A stretch of DNA of 64,000 nt, from positions 124,001 to 188,000 of the forward strand of contig NZ_KE136472.1 in the NCBI RefSeq assembly GCF_000407145.1, written 5' to 3'. Origin of the DNA: Enterococcus caccae ATCC BAA-1240. Lineage in GTDB: Bacteria; Bacillota; Bacilli; Lactobacillales; Enterococcaceae. Shown here one piece after another: positions 1-7,742 of this stretch; position 1 is the first letter of the stretch, and each line of letters starts with the position of its first letter. A program made the position numbers and the translations under genes. Below the pieces are notes generated by a model. It searched no databases and was not told where the DNA came from. It worked only from the letters and a program-made list of their open reading frames with translations.

Positions 1-453
1 ATTTTTGTGGGCAACATTTAAATCGCCGCATAGAATCACTGGTTTTTCTTTGCTTAACTCGTTTAAATACGCACGGAATGCATCTTCCCAAGTCATACGG
101 TAATCTAAACGTTTTAATTCGTTTTGTGAATTAGGTGTATAGCAAGTAATCATAAAGAAGTTTGGGTATTCCAGTGTGATGAGACGTCCTTCTTGGTCAT
201 GTTCTTCAAGTCCCATGCCATAACGAACGCTTAAAGCTTCTTCTTTGGCAAAAATAGCAGTACCAGAGTAGCCTTTTTTCTCAGCGTAATTCCAGTATTG
301 GTAGTAGCCAGGTAAGTCTAAATCGATTTGACCTTCTTGCAGTTTTGTTTCTTGTAAGCAGAAAAAATCTGCCTCTAATTCGTTGAAAACTTCCATAAAA
401 TTTTTCTTAACAACAGCACGTAAGCCATTGACATTCCATGATATACATTTCAT
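1..453 (-). CDS. exoA: Exodeoxyribonuclease III (AP endonuclease), 3' part cut by window edge
   Basis: This is the first 151 residues of an exonuclease III-type enzyme; the rest lies outside the window. The family is a metal-dependent AP endonuclease and 3'-5' exonuclease in cytoplasmic base excision repair. Visible motifs in order are MKCISWNVNGL at the N-terminus, FCLQETK with the metal-ligand Glu35, YSGTAIF, and GDLNVAH right at the truncated end. The ATG at 453 has AGGAAGG about 10 bases upstream on the minus strand. The motif set distinguishes it from other members of the endonuclease/exonuclease/phosphatase superfamily. Confidence 0.9.
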   Translation of the reverse strand, partial: MKCISWNVNGLRAVVKKNFMEVFNELEADFFCLQETKLQEGQIDLDLPGYYQYWNYAEKKGYSGTAIFAKEEALSVRYGMGLEEHDQEGRLITLEYPNFFMITCYTPNSQNELKRLDYRMTWEDAFRAYLNELSKEKPVILCGDLNVAHKN

Positions 454-858
454 TTCTACAGCACCTTCCTAAAATTCTATAGCTGAGTAGTTCTAAGTAA
501 TAGTTTAACATAAAGACGTTTAATAATGAGGAACGAAAACTTTTTGTAACCATTCCCAATCTCATGTTGTAAATCAGGATAGTGATAGTATTGTACTGAT
601 AGTGAGTTACCTTATTTTTAAATAAAGATCAAAAGCATACTGTTAACTGAAGTGGTGATATCATATAAAAGAACGGCTATACTAGACTCAATTGTTTTCG
701 GTAGAGTTTTATCGTAGAATGTTGTTTTTTTATAGTTTGGGTGTGTTCTCTATTCAGATGCAGATGTATTGGTGAATTAGAATGTACTCGATTTTCTCAC
801 TTTTTAGAACAAAATATAGTATGATAGTCTTATCTAGAAATGATTGAGAGGGAATACT
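454..858. other. Intergenic region, divergent promoters expected
   Basis: About 400 bases between the divergent exoA and oxidoreductase genes. It is AT-rich. A TATGAT at 820-825 could be a -10 box for the downstream gene, but I see no convincing -35. I found no hairpin, no small gene with a good ribosome binding site and no known RNA. Confidence 0.5.
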
Positions 859-1773
859 ATGAAAATAGGTGTTATCGGCTTAGGAAACATTGCTCAAAAA
901 GCGTACTTACCTGTGTATGCCAAACTCAGAGACCAAGCAACTTTTGTACTATCTACCCGAAATGAACAGACACGTCAAATGATTAGCAAAAAATATGGCT
1001 TTACAGATATGGTGTCTTCAACAGAAGAATTGATTCAAGCTGGTATAACTGCTTGTTTTGTCCATGCTGCAACCAAAGTTCATGGACAAGTGGTGAAACA
1101 ACTGCTTGAAGCGGGCATCAATGTCTTCGTAGATAAACCTTTAAGTGAAAATTTAGCAGAAGTAAGAGAAATACAAACTTTAGCTACAGAAAAAAATCTG
1201 TTGTTGACGGTGGGCTTTAATCGTCGTTTTGCACCTTTTGTAGAAGAATTGAAAGCTGTTGAGAATAAAAATATGTTACTGATTCAAAAAAATCGAGTAG
1301 CATCAGAATCTACAGCTAATTTTGTGATTTATGATTTATTTTTACACGTAGCTGATTTACTTGTTTATTTACTTGATGATGATATTCGTCATATTGAAAC
1401 AAAAATTATTGAAGACGGCAATCTGCTAAAAAGAGCCGTGCTTCATGTAGAAACCGAAACGACTACAGCGATTGCCTCAATGAATCTCTATGCTGGTGCG
1501 AATACAGAAACCTATCAATTAACAAGCCCAGAGGGAACATTGATTTTAGAAGATCTAACTGATTTAACGATTAAAAACCAATCTGGAATCCAACTAAAAA
1601 AGTTTGGTGATTGGACAACAACGTTGGAAAAACGAGGTTTTGAGCAAATGGTGGAGGAATTTATCAAGGCTGTTCAAACAAATGACGGCACTCATTTAAA
1701 ACAAGAAAAAGTTTTCACTAGTCATGAATTATGTGCACAGATGTTACATAAACATCAAGAACATATTTTATAG
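859..1773 (+). CDS. Gfo/Idh/MocA-family NAD(P)-dependent oxidoreductase
   Basis: A 304-residue cytoplasmic oxidoreductase. The N-terminal Rossmann fold is clear from KIGVIGLGNIAQKAYLP at residues 2-18, with the usual DKPLSENL segment near residue 95 (the EKP-type motif) and VGFNRRFAP near 120. The C-terminal half has the typical substrate domain. The substrate cannot be told from sequence; family members act on sugars, inositols or biliverdin-like compounds. ATG 859 is chosen because GAGAGG lies at 846-851; a TTG further upstream at 844 overlaps that site and is unlikely. It is co-directional with murB 71 bases downstream, but murB seems to have its own promoter. Confidence 0.85.
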   Translation: MKIGVIGLGNIAQKAYLPVYAKLRDQATFVLSTRNEQTRQMISKKYGFTDMVSSTEELIQAGITACFVHAATKVHGQVVKQLLEAGINVFVDKPLSENLAEVREIQTLATEKNLLLTVGFNRRFAPFVEELKAVENKNMLLIQKNRVASESTANFVIYDLFLHVADLLVYLLDDDIRHIETKIIEDGNLLKRAVLHVETETTTAIASMNLYAGANTETYQLTSPEGTLILEDLTDLTIKNQSGIQLKKFGDWTTTLEKRGFEQMVEEFIKAVQTNDGTHLKQEKVFTSHELCAQMLHKHQEHIL

Positions 1774-1801
1774 ACTCAGACTAGAAAGTTTCTCTTTGAC
1801 A

Positions 1802-1810
1802 TGCTAGAAT
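1802..1810 (+). promoter_or_regulatory. Extended -10 promoter of murB
   Basis: TGCTAGAAT is an extended -10 element. A start site near 1817 would put the ATG at 1818 at the very 5' end of the message, which supports translation from the ATG at 1845 instead. No good -35 is seen, as is common for extended -10 promoters. Confidence 0.4.
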
Positions 1811-1844
1811 AAGTAGGATGTTTGAAAGAAAGGAACGACTTTCG

Positions 1845-2747
1845 ATGAATAAAATTGAAATGATGGATGAGTTAACAGATATAACGTTACTATTTGACGA
1901 ACCTTTGATGAACTTTACCTTTACCAAAACAGGTGGACCTGTAGATGTCTTGGCTTTTCCAAAATCAAGAGCTGAAGTAACAACTTTGGTCGAATACTGC
2001 AGAAGTCATGAAATCCCTTGGCTTGTTTTAGGAAATGCCAGTAATTTAATTGTACGGGATGGTGGTATTAGAGGAATGGTGATCATGTTGGAAAATATGA
2101 AGCAAATCACGGTTTCTAAAAATCAGATCATTGTGGAAGCAGGCGCAAAATTGATCGATACAACATATGTTGCTTTAGAGCATGATTTAACAGGTTTTGA
2201 ATTTGCGTGCGGCATTCCAGGCAGCATCGGTGGAGCTGTTTATATGAATGCGGGTGCTTATGGCGGTGAGGTCAAAGATATTTTCACAAGCGTAGATGTC
2301 TTGTTAGAAGATGGAACAATCAGAACTTTGAAGAACGAAGAGATGCAATTTTCTTATCGTCATAGTGCGATTCAAGATATGCATTGTATTGTGTTAGAAG
2401 CAACTTTTTCTTTAGAAAAGGGAGAACACAGCATCATTAAGAGTCAAATGGAAGAGCTAACAGAATTAAGAGAATCAAAACAACCATTAGAATATCCATC
2501 TTGCGGCAGTGTTTTTAAACGACCAGAGGGACATTTTACAGGAAAATTGATTCAAGATGCTGGTTTACAAGGGATGAAATGGGGCGGAGCTCAAATCTCA
2601 GAAAAACATGCAGGTTTTATCGTGAATATCGATCATGCTACTGCTACTGATTATGTAGAATTGATTGCCCATATTCAACAAGTTATTAAGGAAAAATTTG
2701 ATGTTGTATTAGAGACAGAAGTCCGTATTATTGGTGAAGAACGTTAA
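1845..2747 (+). CDS. murB: UDP-N-acetylenolpyruvoylglucosamine reductase
   Basis: MurB reduces the enolpyruvyl group of UDP-GlcNAc-enolpyruvate with NADPH and FAD to give UDP-MurNAc, a cytoplasmic step of peptidoglycan synthesis. The 300-residue protein has the FAD-binding segment [12 protein letters not shown], the hallmark [18 protein letters not shown], and [10 protein letters not shown] with the catalytic Ser of the short (type II) MurB class. ATG 1845 is preferred (AAGAAAGGAA at 1827-1836) over an in-frame ATG at 1818. The gene ends in a strong hairpin shared with the convergent CBS-protein gene. Confidence 0.95.
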   Translation: MNKIEMMDELTDITLLFDEPLMNFTFTKTGGPVDVLAFPKSRAEVTTLVEYCRSHEIPWLVLGNASNLIVRDGGIRGMVIMLENMKQITVSKNQIIVEAGAKLIDTTYVALEHDLTGFEFACGIPGSIGGAVYMNAGAYGGEVKDIFTSVDVLLEDGTIRTLKNEEMQFSYRHSAIQDMHCIVLEATFSLEKGEHSIIKSQMEELTELRESKQPLEYPSCGSVFKRPEGHFTGKLIQDAGLQGMKWGGAQISEKHAGFIVNIDHATATDYVELIAHIQQVIKEKFDVVLETEVRIIGEER

Positions 2748-2753
2748 AAAAAA

Positions 2754-2780
2754 GCCTTTCAATTGAAAGGCTTTTTTTTT
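2754..2780. terminator. Bidirectional terminator between murB and the CBS-protein gene
   Basis: Perfect inverted repeat GCCTTTCA / TGAAAGGC (2754-2771) with an A-run on the left and a T-run on the right, so it can serve both converging genes. Confidence 0.9.
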
Positions 2781-2785
2781 ACATT

Positions 2786-3430
2786 TTATTCAGCATTTGC
2801 TTGTAAATCTTCAATCTCAACGACTTTAAGATTCTTACGCTCTAAATTCTCAACAATCACTGCACAGGTTTCTTCAGTTGTTTCAGCAGGTAATGTAATC
2901 AACGTACGACGGATAAATTCATCCTCACCGATATCTAACGTAATACAGCTGGCAATACTACTATGTTTAGCAATGATCTTTGTCATAGCAGCTAAATCTC
3001 CTTGTTTACCAGTTGTAGCAATTGTCAAAACATAACTACCACGTTGGATATTCCAAGACTGAGCAAGAATATTCAATAACGTACTATGCGTTAAAATACC
3101 ATAAAAATAGTTATTTTCATCCAACACTGCAATGTAAGGTAATTCTTTGATCGTAAAGAAAACTTTGAAGAATGAGGTGTTGACGAAAATAAATTTTGTC
3201 GCATTTTTTAATAAATAAGTAACTGGTAAATTCATGTCTCCACCGTTTGCTTTGTGGCGGTAGATGTGCATTTTATAAATATTTCCTCTAAAAATCTTTT
3301 CCGACTCATCTAAAATCGGCACACAACGATAACCTGAATCTTCAAGGATTTTCAAAGCCTCTTCCAAAGTGCAAGATTCATTGACTGTTGTAAGATTTTT
3401 CTTTTTGATAACAACGGATTTTAATAACAT
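2786..3430 (-). CDS. cbpA: CBS-domain protein, CbpA-like (putative c-di-AMP binder)
   Basis: A 214-residue cytoplasmic protein. Residues about 8-60 and 75-120 form a CBS-domain pair (GYRCVPILDESEKIFRG and LPYIAVLDENNYFYGIL), followed by a C-terminal ACT-like regulatory segment from about 130 (SYVLTIATTG...). It resembles the Listeria/Enterococcus CbpA class of stand-alone CBS-ACT proteins, some of which bind cyclic di-AMP; that ligand is inferred, not visible. It is convergent with murB and divergent from rpmG. Start ATG 3430 is followed in the genome order by a GGGG-rich upstream region that contains a usable ribosome binding site. Confidence 0.65.
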   Translation of the reverse strand: MLLKSVVIKKKNLTTVNESCTLEEALKILEDSGYRCVPILDESEKIFRGNIYKMHIYRHKANGGDMNLPVTYLLKNATKFIFVNTSFFKVFFTIKELPYIAVLDENNYFYGILTHSTLLNILAQSWNIQRGSYVLTIATTGKQGDLAAMTKIIAKHSSIASCITLDIGEDEFIRRTLITLPAETTEETCAVIVENLERKNLKVVEIEDLQANAE

Positions 3431-3578
3431 ATTTTGACCCCCCGTAGGTTAAATTCATCTGACAAGCTAATGATAACATAATTTGAAAGAAAACCATAGT
3501 TTATTGAGTATCCATTGACATTTTGCTGAAAGAATGATAATGTTATTGAGTAAATTTGCGAATAGAGGAGGTTGAACA

Positions 3579-3731
3579 ATGGCAACAAAAAAATCAGCAC
3601 TTGCTTGTTCAGATTGTGGCTCCAGAAACTATTCTAAAGCCGTCAGTGAAGGAAAACGTGGAGAACGGTTAGAAATCAAAAAATTCTGTAAATACTGTCA
3701 AAAATACACGTTACATAAAGAGACGAAATAG
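3579..3731 (+). CDS. rpmG: 50S ribosomal protein L33
   Basis: A 50-residue L33 beginning [13 protein letters not shown]. It keeps the zinc-ribbon cysteines C10, C13, C37 and C40 (CSDC and CKYC), so it belongs to the zinc-binding class of L33. The ribosome binding site GAGGAGG sits at 3565-3571. It lies just upstream of secE and nusG in the usual rpmG-secE-nusG order found in many Firmicutes. Confidence 0.93.
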   Translation: MATKKSALACSDCGSRNYSKAVSEGKRGERLEIKKFCKYCQKYTLHKETK

Positions 3732-3748
3732 AAAATGGAGGAGTACAG

Positions 3749-3919
3749 ATGAAATTTTTACGTAGTGTTAAAGATGAGATGAAACAAGTGACTTGGCCAT
3801 CTAAAAAACAATTACGCAAAGATACGTTGGTCGTTATTGAAACATCAATTATTTTTGCGGCATTATTCTTCGTAATGGATACAGTGATCCAAACAGTTTT
3901 TGGTTGGATTCTTAAATAA
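3749..3919 (+). CDS. secE: Preprotein translocase subunit SecE
   Basis: A 56-residue SecE of the short single-spanning Gram-positive type. SecE clamps SecY in the SecYEG protein-conducting channel. The amphipathic N-terminal helix carries the conserved VTWPSKKQL motif (residues 14-22), followed by one transmembrane helix (about residues 29-53). GGAGGAG at 3737-3743 is the ribosome binding site. It is 17 bases after rpmG and precedes nusG. Confidence 0.93.
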   Translation: MKFLRSVKDEMKQVTWPSKKQLRKDTLVVIETSIIFAALFFVMDTVIQTVFGWILK

Positions 3920-3946
3920 TTCAAACTAGTATTTCGTTGCAATAAG

Positions 3947-3955
3947 TGCTATAAT
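3947..3955 (+). promoter_or_regulatory. Extended -10 promoter upstream of nusG
   Basis: TGCTATAAT, an extended -10 element with no clear -35. A transcript would begin near 3962, directly at the start of the hairpin at 3967-3990. Confidence 0.5.
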
Positions 3956-3966
3956 ACACATGAGGA

Positions 3967-3994
3967 AAAACTTCGGGGGACTGAGGTTTTTTTA
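3967..3994 (+). terminator. Terminator-like hairpin between secE and nusG
   Basis: Stem AAAACTTC / GAGGTTTT (one G-U pair) around a G-rich loop, followed by a T-rich run. It may end the rpmG-secE message or attenuate nusG from the promoter just before it. Confidence 0.55.
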
Positions 3995-4087
3995 TTTTCA
4001 CATGAAAAAAATAAGCCGCAAGAAAAGTCTTGTTGCTTTTAATTAATTGTTTCATCAACTATCAAACTTAAAGGAGCCGAAGCAGAA

Positions 4088-4630
4088 ATGGAATCATTTG
4101 AAAAAAATTGGTATGTATTACATACATACTCAGGTTACGAAAACAAAGTAAAAGCCAACATTGAATCGCGTGCACAAAGTATGGGCATGGGAGATTTTAT
4201 TTTCCGTGTCGTTGTTCCAGAAGAAACAGAAACAGAAGTAAAAAATGGTAAATCAAAAGAAATCGTTCATAAAACATTCCCAGGTTATGTACTAGTGGAA
4301 ATGACGATGACAGATGATTCTTGGTACGTAGTACGTAATACACCAGGCGTTACAGGCTTTGTTGGTTCACATGGTGCCGGAAGCAAACCAGCCCCATTAT
4401 TGCAAGAAGAAATCAATCATATCTTACGTTCAATCGGTATGAGCACACGTCAATCTGATTTGGATGTTGCATTAGGCGATACAGTTCGTATTATTGAAGG
4501 TGCGTTTTCTGGTCTTGAAGGTGAAGTAACAGAAGTCGATGAAGAACGTCAAAAATTAAAAGTGAACATCGACATGTTTGGTCGTGAAACAAGCACAGAG
4601 TTAGATTTTGAACAAGTTGATTCAATCTAA
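4088..4630 (+). CDS. nusG: Transcription termination/antitermination factor NusG
   Basis: A 180-residue NusG that binds RNA polymerase and modulates pausing and Rho-dependent termination, and couples transcription to translation. The NGN domain starts with NWYVLHTYSGYENKVK (residues 6-21), includes FPGYVLVEM and the NTPGVTGFVG segment, and is followed by a C-terminal KOW domain (DTVRIIEGAFSGLEGEV, about 127-145). Length is normal. AAAGGAGCC lies about 10 bases before the ATG. Confidence 0.96.
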   Translation: MESFEKNWYVLHTYSGYENKVKANIESRAQSMGMGDFIFRVVVPEETETEVKNGKSKEIVHKTFPGYVLVEMTMTDDSWYVVRNTPGVTGFVGSHGAGSKPAPLLQEEINHILRSIGMSTRQSDLDVALGDTVRIIEGAFSGLEGEVTEVDEERQKLKVNIDMFGRETSTELDFEQVDSI

Positions 4631-4641
4631 AAAAATAAAAA

Positions 4642-4709
4642 GCTAAAACGAATCTGTTTTAGCATGTAGAGAGTGGAGCAAAACTAACCGCAGTTTTGTG
4701 CTACTCTCT
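4642..4709 (+). terminator. Tandem hairpins after nusG
   Basis: First stem GCTAAAAC / GTTTTAGC at 4642-4662, then a longer imperfect stem-loop at 4668-4709 (AGAGAGTG... / ...CTACTCTCT). The second ends in a pyrimidine-rich tail. Together they probably terminate nusG transcription. Confidence 0.6.
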
Positions 4710-4742
4710 TCTTACTATAGTGATAGTTGAAAAGGTGATTAA

Positions 4743-5609
4743 ATGAAAAATAAAAAGTTTAATTTGATAATAGCTGTTTGTTTCTTGTTGCTTTTGGTTA
4801 GTTGCACTAGTCAAAAATCATCTGATAATGAAAATCAAAAAGTGCAGAAGGATTCAACGAACATTGAAACGATTCAAAAATCATCTATGCCCACATTATT
4901 TATTCATGGATATAGTGGTGGCAACAATTCTTTTGGTCGCATGATCAAGCGCATGGAAAGAAATGACCTTACCAAAAAAGAACTGATTTTAACCATAAGT
5001 GCTGAGGGAGAAGTCAAGGCAAAAGGCAAGCTGACTAGTAAAGCTACGAATCCTAGTGTCCAAGTCCTATTTGAAGATAATAAAAACAATGAATGGAATC
5101 AAGCTGAGTGGATCAAATATTGTTTGGCATATATGCAAACTAACTATGATGTAACTCACGTAAATCTAGTAGGACATTCAATGGGTGGTGCCAGCTCCTT
5201 ACGTTATTTAACTACTTTTGGTGATGATCCAAGCCTGCCTAAGGTCAACAAATTTATCGGGATAGCGGCTCCATTCAATAACTTTGTAGAACTATCTAAT
5301 GGAGAAACAATCGAGGATGTGATCCATAATGGGCCTACAGTTCAAAGCGATCGTCTGAATGATTACATTACTGGAAGTGAAAATATATCTAAAGATATGA
5401 GCGTTTTGATCATCGCAGGTGACGTAGAAGATGGCAGTTTAAGTGATGAAGCGGTTCCTGTTGCAGATGCACTAAGTGTTATTTCATTGTTTAAAGAACA
5501 CGGCAATCAAGTACAAGAAAAAATCTTTTATGGAAAATCTGCACAGCATAGCCAACTACACGAAAATATAGAAGTAGATCAACTTGTTGCAGATTTTTTA
5601 TGGAAATAA
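4743..5609 (+). CDS. Lipoprotein alpha/beta hydrolase, DUF915 type
   Basis: A 288-residue exported lipoprotein. The N-terminus is a lipoprotein signal peptide with lipobox LLVSC at residues 17-21, followed by a Ser/Asn/Gln-rich spacer. The mature part is an alpha/beta hydrolase with the oxyanion-hole segment FIHGYSGG (about 53-60), nucleophile elbow GHSMGG (about 135-140), and a late HSQLH that may carry the catalytic His. This resembles the DUF915 hydrolases of Listeria, Lactobacillus and Enterococcus; substrate unknown. Spacing to the LacI-type gene is about 35 bases, so they could share a message. Confidence 0.8.
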   Translation: MKNKKFNLIIAVCFLLLLVSCTSQKSSDNENQKVQKDSTNIETIQKSSMPTLFIHGYSGGNNSFGRMIKRMERNDLTKKELILTISAEGEVKAKGKLTSKATNPSVQVLFEDNKNNEWNQAEWIKYCLAYMQTNYDVTHVNLVGHSMGGASSLRYLTTFGDDPSLPKVNKFIGIAAPFNNFVELSNGETIEDVIHNGPTVQSDRLNDYITGSENISKDMSVLIIAGDVEDGSLSDEAVPVADALSVISLFKEHGNQVQEKIFYGKSAQHSQLHENIEVDQLVADFLWK

Positions 5610-5645
5610 ACGACTAAAACAAGCCTATTGATAAAGGAGAGAGCC

Positions 5646-6662
5646 ATGAAAATCAGAATGAAAGACATTGCAAAAATGGCCAATGTATCTGAAGCTGCAG
5701 TTTCTTTAGTATTAAATGACAAACCTTCTAGAATTTCTGAAAAAAAGAAGCAAGAAATAAAAACAATCGCAAAAGAATTGAATTATATTCCTAATATAGC
5801 TGCTCAAAGCCTTGCTAAAAACGCTTCACAAACGATAGGTGTTGTTATTCCTGATATTGAAAATCCATTTTTTTCAAAACTGTGCAAACAATTAGAAGAG
5901 CAATTTAGGGTGATGGGTTATTTGACGATTATCGTTAATTCTAATGATGATTTTGCTGTAGAGAAAAATCTGATTCAAATGCTGTTAAATCGTGGTGTTG
6001 ATGGGTTGATCATTGCGTTGTCGAATGAGTCTTTTTCGTGCAAAAAAGAACAAGAAGATTTTTTAAAAGAAATCGATGCACCATTTGTTTTGGTGGATAG
6101 ACAGGTTTCCATAAAAGGCGTCAATCAAGTCTATTTTGACAGTCAAGAAGGTGGTAAGCTTTCAACAGAATATCTTCTAGAAAATGGTCATCGACATATT
6201 GCTTTCATGACAGGAGATTTTAAGGTGCCAAGTACACTTGAACGAATTGAGGGCTACAGACAAGCATTGCAAAGTTATGATATAAACGTAAATGAGGACT
6301 ACATCATTGAAACGGGTTATCGTTTTAATTGTGGCATCGAAAAAGCTAATGAACTCTTCGGATTAACAGAGGTTACAGCCGTGATAACCTCCAACGATAT
6401 GGTTGCATTTGGTGTTTTAAAACAAGCTTTAAACAGTGGAAAGAAGATTCCAGAAGAGCTTTCGGTCATTGGCTACGACCGTTTAGAAATAGCAGATATT
6501 CTAGGCACTTCCTTAGCAACAGTAGAACAAAACATTTCTTCTTTAACAGAACAAGCAGTCTCCCTTTTAAAAAAGAAACTGACAAAGAAACAACTGAAAG
6601 CCACAACGGTTATTTTGCAGCCAAGCTTATTTAAAGGGAAAAGTGTCAAAAAAATAAAATAG
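5646..6662 (+). CDS. LacI/GalR-family transcriptional regulator (nucleoside/ribose operon)
   Basis: A 338-residue DNA-binding regulator. The LacI helix-turn-helix is MKDIAKMANVSEAAVSLVLN (residues 5-24) and the hinge helix is NYIPNIAAQSLAKN; the rest is a periplasmic-binding-protein-like sensor domain starting at TIGVVIPDIENPFF. RbsR-type repressors have this layout and ribose-type ligands. ATG 5646 follows AAGGAGAGAG, making it better than an in-frame TTG at 5628. The downstream operon (nucleoside hydrolase, carrier, ribokinase) has a near-perfect palindrome next to its promoter, so I infer that this protein represses it and that ribose or a nucleoside relieves repression. Confidence 0.85.
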   Translation: MKIRMKDIAKMANVSEAAVSLVLNDKPSRISEKKKQEIKTIAKELNYIPNIAAQSLAKNASQTIGVVIPDIENPFFSKLCKQLEEQFRVMGYLTIIVNSNDDFAVEKNLIQMLLNRGVDGLIIALSNESFSCKKEQEDFLKEIDAPFVLVDRQVSIKGVNQVYFDSQEGGKLSTEYLLENGHRHIAFMTGDFKVPSTLERIEGYRQALQSYDINVNEDYIIETGYRFNCGIEKANELFGLTEVTAVITSNDMVAFGVLKQALNSGKKIPEELSVIGYDRLEIADILGTSLATVEQNISSLTEQAVSLLKKKLTKKQLKATTVILQPSLFKGKSVKKIK

Positions 6663-6665
6663 TTA

Positions 6666-6694
6666 TTGACTAACCCAAAATAAAACGCTATCAT
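6666..6694 (+). promoter_or_regulatory. SigA promoter of the nucleoside hydrolase operon
   Basis: TTGACT at 6666-6671, a 17-base spacer, and TATCAT at 6689-6694. Predicted start near 6701, immediately before the palindrome at 6706. Confidence 0.75.
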
Positions 6695-6705
6695 AAGGTT
6701 CAGAT

Positions 6706-6723
6706 AGATTAAGCGGTTAATCT
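6706..6723. promoter_or_regulatory. Palindromic operator, probable LacI-family binding site
   Basis: AGATTAA-GCGG-TTAATCT: perfect 7-base arms around a CG-containing centre, the usual form of LacI-family operators. It lies at about +6 relative to the predicted start, a repressing position. The adjacent LacI-type regulator is the natural candidate to bind it. Confidence 0.65.
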
Positions 6724-6806
6724 AAAAAATGCTTTTTTGATTATTCAAAAGGTGTTTTTTTATACCATTTTGGTAATGCGCTTAACCTAAGAAGGAGGAA
6801 GGATTT

Positions 6807-7727
6807 ATGATAAAAGAAAAAAGACCGATCATCATTGACACAGACCCAGGAATTGACGACGCAGTTGCTTTATCGATCGCCCTTAATCATCCAGAATTAG
6901 ATGTCCAACTATTAACAACTGTTGCTGGAAATGTAAACGTACACAAAACGACTGAGAACACATTGAAATTAGTATCGTTTTTCGAAAAACAGGTCCCTGT
7001 TGCGAAAGGCTGTGATAAACCATTGTTGATCCAGCTAGAAGATTCAGCAGAAATTCACGGAGAAAGTGGAATGGATGGATACGATTTCCCCAAAGCCACA
7101 GCCAAAGCTCTTGATATTCATGCTGTAGAAGCAATGAAAGACTGCATCCTTTCCAGCTCAGAACCAATCACGTTAGTTCCAATTGCAGCTTTAACAAATA
7201 TTGCATTACTTTTAAGTATGTATCCAGAAACAAAACAAAATATCAAAGAAATCGTGATGATGGGTGGTTCGCTATCAAGAGGAAATACCAATACGAGTGC
7301 AGAATTCAACACCTATGTTGATCCACATGCTGCACAAATCGTTTTTCAATCAGGTATTCCAATCGTAATGGTTGGCTTAGATGTAACTAGTACAGCTTTA
7401 TTGACAAAAAATGAAACAGAAAAAATCAAAGCTTTTGGGAAAGTGGGCAATATGTTTTACTCATTATTCCAACATTATCGTGGTGGTAGTTTACAGACCG
7501 GATTAAAAATGCACGATGTTTGTGCCATTGCCTATTTAACTGATCCAGATCTATTCACAGTTCAAGAAACTTTTATTGAAATCGCTTTAGATGGTCCAGC
7601 TGCAGGGGCAACAGTGGCCGATTTAAAAATGAAATATCATGATTCAACGAATGCAACGGCGTGTTTAGATATCGATATTCCAGCATTCCAAAAATGGGTC
7701 GTATCAAATTTAGAAAAAATAAATTAA
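6807..7727 (+). CDS. Nucleoside hydrolase (inosine/uridine-preferring type)
   Basis: A 306-residue cytoplasmic enzyme of the IunH/Rih family that cleaves nucleosides to a free base and ribose. The calcium-binding cluster IIIDTDPGIDDAVAL is at residues 9-23 and the second ligand and catalytic His region is KMHDVCAIAYL near 230. MMGGSLSRGNTNTSAEFN in the middle is also typical. Base preference (RihA, RihB or RihC type) cannot be decided from sequence alone. It is the first gene of an operon that ends with ribokinase, so the released ribose would be phosphorylated at once. GAAGGAGGAAGG before the ATG is a strong ribosome binding site. Confidence 0.9.
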   Translation: MIKEKRPIIIDTDPGIDDAVALSIALNHPELDVQLLTTVAGNVNVHKTTENTLKLVSFFEKQVPVAKGCDKPLLIQLEDSAEIHGESGMDGYDFPKATAKALDIHAVEAMKDCILSSSEPITLVPIAALTNIALLLSMYPETKQNIKEIVMMGGSLSRGNTNTSAEFNTYVDPHAAQIVFQSGIPIVMVGLDVTSTALLTKNETEKIKAFGKVGNMFYSLFQHYRGGSLQTGLKMHDVCAIAYLTDPDLFTVQETFIEIALDGPAAGATVADLKMKYHDSTNATACLDIDIPAFQKWVVSNLEKIN

Positions 7728-7742
7728 AAAAGGAGTCATACT

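Noticed and set aside
2763-3035. A 90-codon frame on the plus strand inside the CBS-protein gene.
   Set aside because: It is antisense to a gene with clear CBS motifs, begins in the terminator hairpin and has no ribosome binding site.
3676-3942. An 88-codon minus-strand frame across secE.
   Set aside because: secE and rpmG on the plus strand are real, short and recognisable; the frame is their shadow.
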